Assembly (NCBI RefSeq): GCF_009688945.1
Contig: NZ_AP021874.1
Span: forward strand, 6,634,001-6,698,000
Direction of reading: 5' to 3'
DNA from: Desulfosarcina alkanivorans
GTDB lineage: Bacteria; Desulfobacterota; Desulfobacteria; Desulfobacterales; Desulfosarcinaceae
DNA length: 64,000 bases
Shown: positions 1-7,721 of the stretch, piece after piece
Position numbering within the stretch: position 1 is the first letter of the stretch
How the letters are laid out: the number at the start of each line of letters is the position of its first letter
Made by a program: the position numbers and the translations under genes
The notes under the pieces: model-generated
Databases searched by the model: none
What the model was told of the DNA's origin: nothing
Seen by the model: the letters and a program-made list of their open reading frames with translations, nothing else

Positions 1-1131
1 CACGTAACCGGAAACGATCACCCGCTGGACTTCACTGGTCCCTTCGTAGATGCGCAGAAGGCGGACATCGCGCAGCAGCTTCTCGACAGGGAACATCTTG
101 GTATAGCCATAGCCGCCGAAAATCTGCAGGGCCTCGTTGACCACTTCCAGGGCCACTTCCGTGCCATAAAATTTGGCCAGGGAGGCATTCAGGGTAGGAT
201 CCTGGCCCTGGTCGGCCTCCCAGGCCGCCTTGAGGGTCATCAGGCGCGCCGTTTCGACTTTCTGGTACATGTCCGCGATCTTGAACTGGATGGCCTGGAA
301 AGCGCTGACGGGCATGCCAAACGCCCGGCGTTTTTTGGCGTAGTCCATGGCGAATTCCATGGCTGAACGGGCCGCACCTACGCCGAAAGCGCCGATGATG
401 GGTCGCGTCCGGCCGAAGGTTTTCATGGCCAGGACGAATCCCTTGCCCGGCGGCGCCAGCACGTTGGCCTTGGGAACCCGGACATCGTCAAATTTCAGGC
501 CCACCGTGTTGGAGCATCGCTGCCCCATTTTGGGGATCGGGCGGCCGACCCGTACGCCGGGCCAGTCCTTTTCCACCACAAAGGCGCAGATGCCGTCGTG
601 CTGCGTTTCGGTATCGACCGTGGCAAAGACCGATATGTAGTCGGCAAGGCCACCATTGGTGATCCAGTATTTGGTGCCGCTGAGGATGAAGTCGTCGCCA
701 TCGGCCCGGGCCCGGCAGCGAATACCGGCCACGTCCGACCCCATGGTCGGCTCCGAGGTGGCAAAACAGATATTCTTGAAATCGTTGAGGATGCGGGGCA
801 GGTACCGTTTGCGGGCGTCCTCGTTGTCAGACAGCAGGAGCGGCTCCATGCCCAGTGAATTGTCAAAAATCGACGTAGCCAGACCGGGGCAGGCTGCGGC
901 CAGTTCTTCGGTCAGGATGGCGCCCTCGACCAGCCCCAAGCCCTGACCGCCGTATGCCTCAGGGATGTCCGTGTTCATAATCCCGGCATCGTAGGCCTTG
1001 CGCAGCACCGAGATCGGCATCTCGTCTTTCTCATCATAGTACCAGGCGATTGGAAGGACTTCTTTCAGCGCAAACTCGCGGGCTTTTGACTGAAGGGCGA
1101 TCTGCTTTTTGGTCAGCGTAAAATCAAGCAT
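1..1131 (-). CDS. Acyl-CoA dehydrogenase, 3' end cut by window edge
   Basis: Flavin-dependent acyl-CoA dehydrogenase that introduces an alpha-beta double bond into acyl-CoA thioesters and passes electrons to electron-transfer flavoprotein. The visible 377 residues run from ATG to the window edge without a stop; the family is about 380 long, so only a few residues are missing. The flavin/substrate segment reads CFATSEPTMGSDVAG and the C-terminal signature reads LRIYEGTSEVQR; in this family the Glu of YEGT is usually the catalytic base. The start is supported by GGGGGAACC just upstream. Substrate chain length cannot be read from sequence. A wrecked fadL outer-membrane transporter lies next to it, consistent with a fatty-acid degradation locus that has partly decayed. 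Confidence 0.95.
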   Translation of the reverse strand, partial: MLDFTLTKKQIALQSKAREFALKEVLPIAWYYDEKDEMPISVLRKAYDAGIMNTDIPEAYGGQGLGLVEGAILTEELAAACPGLATSIFDNSLGMEPLLLSDNEDARKRYLPRILNDFKNICFATSEPTMGSDVAGIRCRARADGDDFILSGTKYWITNGGLADYISVFATVDTETQHDGICAFVVEKDWPGVRVGRPIPKMGQRCSNTVGLKFDDVRVPKANVLAPPGKGFVLAMKTFGRTRPIIGAFGVGAARSAMEFAMDYAKKRRAFGMPVSAFQAIQFKIADMYQKVETARLMTLKAAWEADQGQDPTLNASLAKFYGTEVALEVVNEALQIFGGYGYTKMFPVEKLLRDVRLLRIYEGTSEVQRVIVSGYV

Positions 1132-1388
1132 TGGTTCCCCCTTTTTAAAAGTTTAGGGCCTGCCGCGATACCACTGATCGGTGCCTGTCGGTGCGTTGCC
1201 TGCACCCGATGGCACCGCATGCAGGCGGTGTGTCATGGTGATGGGATCGCTTCCACCATGGCACGGCGGCGGCCGCGATGCAAGTGGCGGAACTTCAGGC
1301 GGCTCGGGGCAACCCGACGTTTTTAGACGACCGGATCTTGCAGTCCCCGCCGGGTTTATAAAACCCCATAACCGCAAAAGGAAGCAAT

Positions 1389-1715
1389 GTGCTTAAACCG
1401 CAAATGTGTACGCGTTGGTTTATGGCGGTTGCAATGGTATCCGGGATGCTTGTATTTGCCGGCAATGCCATGGGTTCCGGGTTTGCCCTTATCGCGCAGA
1501 GTGCATCCGGTGCCGGTTGTGCATATGCCGGCATCGGCGTCACCGCCCCCTGCGGACTGGATACCGAATGCAGCGACGGCTGGCCGGCCGCTGCCATGCC
1601 CTCAAATCCGAACTGGCCACGGTCAACATCAACCCCACCGACAACCGTCGCACACCGCGCATTCCCGGGGCAGACCGCATCTGGATGACCCTGGGCGCCG
1701 GAGGAGATTATCGAG
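1389..1715 (+). pseudogene. Remnant of FadL/OmpP1-type outer membrane transporter
   Basis: A short frame starts with a plausible signal peptide followed by GSGFALIAQSASGAGCAYAG, which is the mature N-terminus typical of FadL long-chain fatty acid porins. About 60 residues later the match is lost. In another frame, near 1620-1705, a segment reading TPRIPGADRIWMTLGAG resembles the C-terminal barrel of the same family. Most of the roughly 400-residue barrel is therefore deleted and the frame is shifted. It runs straight into an SDR remnant. The N-terminal match is clear; the C-terminal one is weaker. Confidence 0.6.
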
Positions 1716-1990
1716 GAAGTCAACCGGCGTTTGCGTCGGGTCGACATCCTGGTGAACAATGCCGGCTTCAATGAATGCGGCTATTTTTCAGAAACCAACC
1801 CGGGTCGTGAACTGCAGATGATCCAGCCCCATGTGGGTGCCGTAGCCAGCCTCACCCAGCGGTTGCTGCCGGCAAGGGGCAAACGGGCTTCAGGGAGAAT
1901 TCTCAACGTGGGCTCCACCGGCAGCCTGGTTCCCAGCCCCTTCTGGCGGAATGCATATCGAAACCGGGCTGCCGACCGCCGGCCGGCCTG
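1702..1990 (+). pseudogene. Remnant of short-chain dehydrogenase/reductase
   Basis: The translation reads RRVDILVNNAGFNECGYF and, 50 residues on, GRILNVGSTGSLVPSPF, which are the central NNAG and following strand of classical SDR oxidoreductases. The N-terminal Rossmann glycine motif is absent, an in-frame stop lies just upstream, and the catalytic YxxxK is missing or destroyed after 1950. This is a fragment of perhaps a third of the gene, not a functional enzyme. Its junction with the fadL remnant suggests a deletion joined two broken genes. Confidence 0.65.
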
Positions 1991-2101
1991 AAACGGTCAC
2001 GCCGTATCGCGCACAAGCCATTGATCCGGCTGAAATTGCACCGCCTCCCATCGATGCCTATATTCGTCTCTGGCATTGATCCGAGGATATAGGGAAACGG
2101 T

Positions 2102-4069
2102 ATGCGCATCGAGGACAAGCTGACCATACTGGCCGACGCGGCCAAATACGATGTCTCGTGTGCATCCAGCGGCAGCCGGCGCAAAAACAGCGGACGCCGG
2201 CTGGGCAACGCCGCCCCCTCGGGCGTCTGTCACACCTACACCGAGGACGGCCGCTGCGTGTCGCTGCTGAAGATCCTTTTCACCAACCAGTGCATCTATG
2301 ATTGCGCCTATTGCGTCAACCGCTGCAGCAACGAAATTCCCCGGGCGGCCTTTACTCCCCGTGAAATCGTGGGCCTGACCATCGATTTTTACCGGCGCAA
2401 CTACATCGAAGGCCTTTTTCTGAGTTCGGGCGTCATGCGCAGCCCCGACGACACCATGGAGCGGCTGGTTCGAACGGTTGAGGACCTGCGCCGCCAGGGA
2501 TTCAACGGATACGTTCACCTGAAATGCGTGCCCTTTGCCAGCCGGCGATTGATCCGGCATGCCGGCCGGCATGCCGACCGGTTGAGCGTCAATATCGAGC
2601 TGCCTTCCGAGGCCAGCCTGAAGCGCCTGACCCGGTCCAAAACCTATCCCTCCGTGCTGACCCCCATGGGTATCATCCGTGAGAATATCGCGGAGAATCG
2701 CGAAGACCGCAAACGCCTGCGCCGGGTGCCGGCCTTCGCTCCGGCGGGCCAGAGCACCCAGCTGATTGTGGGTGCCAGCCCGGAATCCGACTACGAGGTG
2801 TTGAATCTGGCTGACCGGTTGTACCGGGGGCAGTCACTCAAGCGGGTCTACTATTCGGCCTACATCCCGGTGGCCGATATGCCGGCGCGGCTGCCGGATC
2901 TGGAAGGTCCCCCGCTGCAGCGGGAAAGCCGGCTCTACCAGGCCGACTGGCTGATGCGGCTGTACGGATTTTCAATCGACGAGGTGGTCAGCAGCACGTC
3001 GCCCTGGCTCGATCTGAGCGTCGATCCCAAGCAGGCCTTTGCCCGGCGTCATCCCGAGCTGTTCCCGGTCGACATCAACCGTGCTGACCGGGAAATGATT
3101 CTCAGGGTGCCGGGCATCGGACTGAAATCGGCCGACCGCATTGTGCGCCTGAGAAAAAAGGGCAGAATTCGAATCGAGCATCTTCGGCAGCTGGGTGCCA
3201 TCGTCTCACGGGCGCGTCCCTACATCCGTTGTGACGGCCTTCCAACGGAGCAATGGTCGGGTGGCCGGCCGGCGACCCGCTCAGCCGCCGGGTCAGCGGT
3301 CCTGGTCGATGCCCGTCGACTGGTATTCGAAACGGACGGCAGTTTTGAAGGGCTGCTGACGGCCATTTACGAGGCCTATGCGAAGAACCGGGCACCGGAT
3401 GCCATCCGGCCCGGGGGCCGTGGGCAGAAGGGGCTGTTCGACCAGGCGGCGACCATCGACACCGACCCGGATCTTGCCGGTCGGGTGTGGAAAGGCCTCA
3501 GGACCCACCTGGGCGTCCGGCGGCGCCGCAAACTGCTGGATGCCTATCTGTCGGGGCATGCCGACGTGGAGACGCTGATCTATCAGCTGGTCGCAGATGC
3601 CGTCGCGGTTCGCCGCGGGTTCGCCGCCAATGCTCATCTTTCCGCCAGCATCCGGATCGACAGGCTCAGCCGGCAGGTCCGCCAGGAGGCCCACCGCATC
3701 AAGGGCCTGGTTCGCTTTCAAAAAATAAGCGACGAGGGCTATCTGGCCCTGGTGGGGCCCCGTTACGACGTGCTGCCGCTGGTTCGCCGCCACTTTGAAT
3801 CCCGTTTTGCCGACCAGCGCTGGATGATTGTCGATACGAACCGGGGCTATGGCCTCTGCTACGACCGACGGCAAACCCGCCAGGTCCAGGTGGATCCGGC
3901 CGCCATCCAGGCCGCCTCTCCGGGCGAACGGGCCGACGAGCGGCTTAGCCGCAGGCTCTGGCAGCGCTACTACGCTGCAGTGAACATCACCGCGCGCAAC
4001 AACCCCAAATTGCACGCAAGTAAACTGCCGCGCCGCTACTGGCGGTACTTGACAGAAAAGCGGAACTGA
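2102..4069 (+). CDS. Radical SAM putative DNA modification/repair protein fused to DUF4130 domain
   Basis: Fusion of two proteins that are usually separate neighbouring genes. Residues 1 to about 400 match the radical SAM family annotated as putative DNA modification/repair protein: the [4Fe-4S]-SAM cysteines are C64, C68 and C71 (QCIYDCAYCVNRC), followed by FLSSGVMRSPDDTMERLVR. A helix-hairpin-helix (VPGIGLKSADRIVRLRKKG, near residues 336-354) suggests DNA contact. Residues about 400-655 match the TIGR03915/DUF4130 'probable DNA metabolism' family (FETDGSFEGLLTAIYEAYA ... VGPRYDVLPLVRRHFESRF). The reaction is unknown for both halves. The start at 2102 is the first Met of the frame with a purine-rich leader. 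No neighbouring gene explains its substrate. Confidence 0.88.
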   Translation: MRIEDKLTILADAAKYDVSCASSGSRRKNSGRRLGNAAPSGVCHTYTEDGRCVSLLKILFTNQCIYDCAYCVNRCSNEIPRAAFTPREIVGLTIDFYRRNYIEGLFLSSGVMRSPDDTMERLVRTVEDLRRQGFNGYVHLKCVPFASRRLIRHAGRHADRLSVNIELPSEASLKRLTRSKTYPSVLTPMGIIRENIAENREDRKRLRRVPAFAPAGQSTQLIVGASPESDYEVLNLADRLYRGQSLKRVYYSAYIPVADMPARLPDLEGPPLQRESRLYQADWLMRLYGFSIDEVVSSTSPWLDLSVDPKQAFARRHPELFPVDINRADREMILRVPGIGLKSADRIVRLRKKGRIRIEHLRQLGAIVSRARPYIRCDGLPTEQWSGGRPATRSAAGSAVLVDARRLVFETDGSFEGLLTAIYEAYAKNRAPDAIRPGGRGQKGLFDQAATIDTDPDLAGRVWKGLRTHLGVRRRRKLLDAYLSGHADVETLIYQLVADAVAVRRGFAANAHLSASIRIDRLSRQVRQEAHRIKGLVRFQKISDEGYLALVGPRYDVLPLVRRHFESRFADQRWMIVDTNRGYGLCYDRRQTRQVQVDPAAIQAASPGERADERLSRRLWQRYYAAVNITARNNPKLHASKLPRRYWRYLTEKRN

Positions 4070-4394
4070 AGGGCCGCCGGGATGGCCGTGCCGACCGGCC
4101 GGAGTCACGTCTTTGGGCCTGTCCCCCACCCGTGACGAGCTGGACCCCGGCAGACTGTCGCCGTCCGCATCCGATGCACCGTCGGGCCTTAACGGCAACA
4201 CCCCCGGGAGATCGGGCCGCACTGCTGCGACGGTTGTCCGGACCAGCAGCAGCGGGCCATCTCATCCCTGCAAAAAGGGTGAGCACGGGGCTTCATGGTG
4301 ACTGGCGGGCGCAAAAGAACGACCTTGCGGTGGAAAAAACCCCGATCCGCGTTATATTGGTTGATTTGAATCATTATACAAGGGGCGTAACGCG
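4070..4394. other. Intergenic, no gene seen
   Basis: No convincing coding frame. The last 45 bases turn AT-richer (TTATATTGGTTGATTTGAAT) and carry AAGGGGCG ahead of the Sec-peroxiredoxin start, so a promoter for that gene probably lies here, but I could not fix -35/-10 boxes. Confidence 0.5.
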
Positions 4395-4856
4395 ATGAAT
4401 CAGCTGCAATCAGAGGACCGGGCTCCGGCATTCAGCGCCGTGGATCAGAACGGCGACACCGTCAGTCTGAAAGATTTCAAGGGGCGCAAGTGTTTTGTCT
4501 TTTTTTATCCCAAGGCCAACACGTCCGGCTGAGCCACCCAGGCCAAGGCGGTGCGGGACGCACTGCCCGATCTGGCGGCTGCCGGTGTGGCTGTTGTCGG
4601 TATCAGCCCGGACGACATTTCCCAGCAGAAAAAGTTCGACGACAGGCACGGGCTGGGATTTCCCCTGCTCAGCGACGGCGATCACCGCATCGCCGAGAGC
4701 TATGGGGTGTGGGGCGAGAAGAAAATGTACGGCAAAACCTTCATGGGCATTGTCCGCTCGGCCTTTCTGATCGACGAAGCCGGCAACCTTGCCGCCACCG
4801 GATACAAAATCAGTCCCAAGAATACCGTTCCCACATTGATGAAATGGCTGGCATGA
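4395..4856 (+). CDS. Selenocysteine-containing peroxiredoxin (BCP/PrxQ type), UGA read as Sec46
   Basis: Thiol/selenol peroxidase of the AhpC/TSA (BCP) family that reduces peroxides in the cytoplasm. Read through one in-frame TGA (4530-4532), the protein is 153 residues, normal for the family. The TGA falls exactly at the peroxidatic position: FYPKANTSG-U-ATQAK corresponds to the family signature FYPKxxTPGC. Everything on both sides stays in one frame and is well conserved (GVAVVGISPDD; FPLLSDGDH; YGVWGEKKMYGKTFMGIVRS). The resolving Cys found five residues after the peroxidatic Cys in many BCPs is a Lys here; the only other Cys is C33. A candidate bacterial SECIS hairpin sits right after the TGA. 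An automatic caller would truncate the gene at 4551. The alternative, a nonsense mutation of TGC, is less likely given the intact flanks and hairpin. Confidence 0.88.
4530..4567 (+). promoter_or_regulatory. UGA-Sec codon and candidate bacterial SECIS hairpin
   Basis: After the UGA (4530-4532) and a 14-nt spacer, GGCGGTGC (4547-4554) pairs with GCACTGCC (4560-4567) to give an 8-bp stem with one G-U pair. The apical loop GGGAC begins with G, 22 nt after the UGA. Bacterial SECIS elements sit immediately 3' of the Sec codon, inside the reading frame, and carry a conserved G at the start of the apical loop for SelB. Geometry fits; no fold energy was calculated. Confidence 0.7.
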
Positions 4857-4904
4857 CGGCTCCGGCACTGAGGCCGCGGTTTCGCATGAACGCGGTCGGC
4901 TCCC

Positions 4905-5387
4905 ATGGACAGTGATTTGGCGCTCAGCGGGAAGTACACCTTCCGGGCCGGCGGCCGCAAACTGGTGGTGGTCAAAAGGCCGGTTGAGCGCTTTCGTCAC
5001 GTCGTGATGAAAGCATTGCTGTGGGCCCTTTTCCTGCCGTCATACCCACACCTTCGCGTCGAGGTGCCCATTGGCTGCAAGTACAAGCCCGACCTCGTCC
5101 AAACCGGCCCGCAGGGCCCCGAATTCTGGGCGGAAGCCGGCCACATCGGGACACAGAAGCTCCGTTGCATGCTCCGCCGCTTCCCGCGGACCCACTTTGC
5201 CCTGGCCGTGTGGGGCGGCTCGTTTGCCCCCCTGGAATCCCGCATCCACCATCAGACCTCACCAATGCGGCGCTCGGCGCCCATCGACCTGATCGCTTTT
5301 CCCGAAGATGCCGATACGCACTTCATCGATGGGCGCGGATGGATTCGCATCACCCTCGACGACCTGAACCGGCGACGCCTTCAGTGA
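4905..5387 (+). CDS. Conserved hypothetical protein, YaeQ-like (possible PD-(D/E)XK fold)
   Basis: 160 residues of unknown function. The middle reads KYKPDLVQTGP ... EFWAEAGHIGTQKLRCML, a D...E-x-G...K spacing reminiscent of YaeQ proteins, which have a PD-(D/E)XK nuclease-like fold; the N-terminal part (ERFRHVVMKALLWALFL) also lines up loosely with YaeQ. No signal peptide or membrane segment. It starts 48 nt after the peroxiredoxin and could share its transcript. The family link is a visual similarity only, and nuclease activity should not be assumed. Confidence 0.6.
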   Translation: MDSDLALSGKYTFRAGGRKLVVVKRPVERFRHVVMKALLWALFLPSYPHLRVEVPIGCKYKPDLVQTGPQGPEFWAEAGHIGTQKLRCMLRRFPRTHFALAVWGGSFAPLESRIHHQTSPMRRSAPIDLIAFPEDADTHFIDGRGWIRITLDDLNRRRLQ

Positions 5388-5554
5388 CACCGGGCAGCCC
5401 CCCGGTGCTGACCGCTGTCGAAGGATCGCTCCTGATCACAGCTGTATAAAAAATATGAACCTAACCTATACATCTCTGCCATTCGTCCGCCTGCTTGAAT
5501 CGTGGTAATGGCCCCAATCCCTGTTTGGTCCGATCCGCAAACCTATACAAAACA

Positions 5555-5582
5555 TTGACACCCCGGCCGGCGACACTATGTT
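5555..5582 (+). promoter_or_regulatory. Putative sigma-70 promoter of aprB
   Basis: TTGACA (5555-5560), 16-nt spacer, TATGTT (5577-5582), leaving a leader of roughly 98 nt before aprB. The decamer AACCTATACA occurs twice upstream (5463-5472 and 5540-5549), the second copy just before the -35 box, and may be a regulator site. Confidence 0.5.
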
Positions 5583-5686
5583 GTGAACGTGTCATGATGG
5601 GCATGGCACCGCTGATGACGCTGCCAGTGGATGGTTCGGCAATCCCGACCGGCGTCATGTCCAACCCGAACGGGAAAGGAGGTTAT

Positions 5687-6124
5687 ATGCCGAGTTTCGT
5701 AATCGCTGAAAAATGCGATGGTTGCAAAGGCGGAGATAAAACGGCATGCATGTACATCTGCCCCAACGACCTGATGGTTCTGGATCCCAATCAAATGAAG
5801 GCCTACAATCAGGAACCGGACCAGTGTTGGGAATGTTTTTCGTGCGTGAAGATCTGCCCGACGCAAGCGATCGAGGTGAGAGGTTACGCCGACTTCGTGC
5901 CACTGGGCAGCAGCATTATGCCCATGATGGGAACCGAGGACGTCATGTGGACCTGCAAGTTTCGCAACGGGACCATCAAGCGTTTCAAGTTCCCCATTCG
6001 CACCACGCCCGAAGGCATGGCAAACGCCTACACGGACCTGAAAGGAAAGGATCTCGAGAGCAGCCTGCTGTCAACGGAAGAGGCCGACGGATATGAAATG
6101 CCACGGCCGAAGACGGCAGGGTAG
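5687..6124 (+). CDS. aprB: Adenylylsulfate reductase beta subunit (AprB)
   Basis: Iron-sulfur subunit of APS reductase, the dissimilatory enzyme that reduces adenylylsulfate to sulfite and AMP in the cytoplasm. The protein (145 residues) opens with FVIAEKCDGCKGGDKTAC and continues with CWECFSCVKICPTQAIEVRG: eight cysteines ligating two [4Fe-4S] clusters, as in ferredoxin-like AprB. MWTCKFRNGTIKRFKFPIRT is the typical AprA-contacting region. The C-terminal tail is about 20 residues shorter than in Desulfovibrio AprB. The start is fixed by AAAGGAGG at 5676-5682; the longer open frame upstream is not used. aprA normally follows directly, but here a strong terminator and unrelated genes follow, so this copy is an orphan or an extra copy. 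Confidence 0.93.
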   Translation: MPSFVIAEKCDGCKGGDKTACMYICPNDLMVLDPNQMKAYNQEPDQCWECFSCVKICPTQAIEVRGYADFVPLGSSIMPMMGTEDVMWTCKFRNGTIKRFKFPIRTTPEGMANAYTDLKGKDLESSLLSTEEADGYEMPRPKTAG

Positions 6125-6165
6125 CGATCGACTTCGCCTGACCGGATGGTCCTGCTTCAGTCGCG

Positions 6166-6189
6166 CACGGGGGGCTTCGGCCCCCCGTG
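6166..6189 (+). terminator. Intrinsic terminator after aprB
   Basis: Perfect 10-bp GC stem CACGGGGGGC/GCCCCCCGTG closed by a TTCG tetraloop, with pyrimidine-rich TTCCCCCGTCTTTTC behind it. It closes the aprB transcript, so nothing downstream is co-transcribed as an aprA would be. Confidence 0.85.
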
Positions 6190-6358
6190 TTCCCCCGTCT
6201 TTTCAAACCGATTGCCCGGCCTCTTGACCTCACCGGTTCCCTGACAGGGTCCGGCCCGGAATTTTATTTCACCCCTTTTTACACAGTTCTTTTTTTAATG
6301 TCGACCCATTGCCCGCAGGATACGTCTGGCGGCGATGACAGACGAAAGCGATGACATC

Positions 6359-6520
6359 ATGAACGAAACCATATTTTTGAACTTGCTTAAAATGACAGTT
6401 GAAAACCATGGCTGCACCATCGTAGACTTGGATCTTGAAAATCACATCGTGAATCTGGACGGACCGGATGACGCTGTTGATGCATGCGCGCGGGCTATCG
6501 CCGAACTCGTCGGAGACTAG
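6359..6520 (+). CDS. Small acidic protein of unknown function
   Basis: 53 residues from ATG 6359 (61 if the in-frame ATG at 6335 is used), reading MNETIFLNLLKMTVENHG, then CTIVDLDLENHIVNLDGPDD. It is strongly acidic, without membrane segments, and has an alternating beta-like pattern after residue 15. Only one Cys. I do not recognise a family. Codon use and lack of internal stops suggest a real gene. It sits between the orphan aprB (behind its terminator) and a MerR/B12-type regulator. Confidence 0.55.
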   Translation: MNETIFLNLLKMTVENHGCTIVDLDLENHIVNLDGPDDAVDACARAIAELVGD

Positions 6521-6711
6521 ACGATGCGCCCGCCATCAGCCGGCATCGGGTGATCCGTTAAGGGCGATGATGCCGGTCGATGAGAGGTTTCCGACCCATG
6601 CGCGAAAGGGCGCTGCTCAGCGGCGCAGGCGTCACGCTGGATGGCAATCAACATACACGCCTGACCGTTTTCGCGGCCATCATGCCGGATCCGGGCGAGG
6701 AGGATTTTCGG

Positions 6712-7644
6712 ATGAAGGAACCGGTTGGTTTCCCGATTGGGTTTGTCAGTTTGCGTACGGGGCTCTCCGTTCATGTGCTCAGAGCATGGGAACGGCGGTA
6801 CCGCGCGGTGACACCGAAACGCTCAGCCGGCGGTCGTCGCCTGTACACCCAATCGGACATCGATCGCCTCGTTCTGCTCAAACGGGTCATCCAGAAGGGC
6901 CAGAGCATATCCCACATTGCCGGACTGGGGCAGGCCGAACTCCACCGGATGGCCGTCGCCGATTCCGGGGCGCCTGCTTCTGCCGGCACCCGCCCCCAAC
7001 CGGTTTCCGGCATCCCCGCCCGTGGATGCACGGAAATGGTCGATGCCTGCCTGGAAGCGGTTGTGCGGCTCAACGGCGGTGCGTTGCGCCGGATACTGCA
7101 ACAGGCCGCCATCGGCTTCAGCAGGCAAGCGATGCTTGAAACGGTCGTGAGGCCGCTGGCGGAAGCGGTTGGCCGTGGCTGGTCCGAGGGCTCGATGCGG
7201 ATCGTGCACGGGCATCTGGTTGCCACCGTGATTCATGAACAGCTGGTCGCCATGCTGAATCATTCCAACGGAGACACAACCGGTCAACCCTGTGTCCTGA
7301 TCACCACACCGACGGGGCAGCACTGCTATCTGGGCGCACTGGCGGCGGCCGTCACGGTTCAGGATCACGGCTGGGCACCGGTCTTTCTGGGGGCCAACCT
7401 GCCTGTGGAAGAAATTGCCGCCGCCCGCTCGATCCTCGATCCCCAGCTGCTGGCCCTGAGCATCACCTGCCGCGTCGACGACACCTTCATGCATGACCAG
7501 CTCGACCAGCTGTCGACCCTGCTGAATGGTCACTGTCCCCTCGTGATCGGCGGCCGGGCCAGCAATTATTATCGTCGAAGCATCGAAACGGCGGGCGCTG
7601 AAGTCTGTTTAACCGCCGCGGAGCTGGTCACTTTTCTCGAATAA
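6712..7644 (+). CDS. MerR-family regulator with B12-binding-like domain (CarH/LitR type)
   Basis: 310 residues. N-terminal MerR winged helix (GFVSLRTGLSVHVLRAWERR ... GGRRLYTQSDIDRLVLLKRV, residues 10-60), a helical linker, then a cobalamin-type domain (residues about 105-310). In CarH-type regulators adenosyl-B12 is held by Wx9EH in the four-helix bundle and E/DxHxxG in the Rossmann domain. Here W157 is kept but the EH position reads GH (167-168), and the second motif reads TGQHCYLGAL (H204, C205, G208), with Cys at the axial-His position. B12 or light sensing is therefore doubtful. The start is chosen at 6712 because GGGCGAGGAGG lies 9-19 nt upstream; the longer frame has no such signal. 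Target genes are unknown. Confidence 0.85.
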   Translation: MKEPVGFPIGFVSLRTGLSVHVLRAWERRYRAVTPKRSAGGRRLYTQSDIDRLVLLKRVIQKGQSISHIAGLGQAELHRMAVADSGAPASAGTRPQPVSGIPARGCTEMVDACLEAVVRLNGGALRRILQQAAIGFSRQAMLETVVRPLAEAVGRGWSEGSMRIVHGHLVATVIHEQLVAMLNHSNGDTTGQPCVLITTPTGQHCYLGALAAAVTVQDHGWAPVFLGANLPVEEIAAARSILDPQLLALSITCRVDDTFMHDQLDQLSTLLNGHCPLVIGGRASNYYRRSIETAGAEVCLTAAELVTFLE

Positions 7645-7721
7645 ACCGACCTGATTGCCTCCGGGCGAAAACCGTGCGCGATCGTCTCAACAGCCCTGAA
7701 AATCCCTTTCTTTTGGCACCC

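Noticed and set aside
4551..4856. Independent short peroxiredoxin starting after the TGA
   Set aside because: It would lack the first strands and the catalytic position; Sec read-through explains the frame better.
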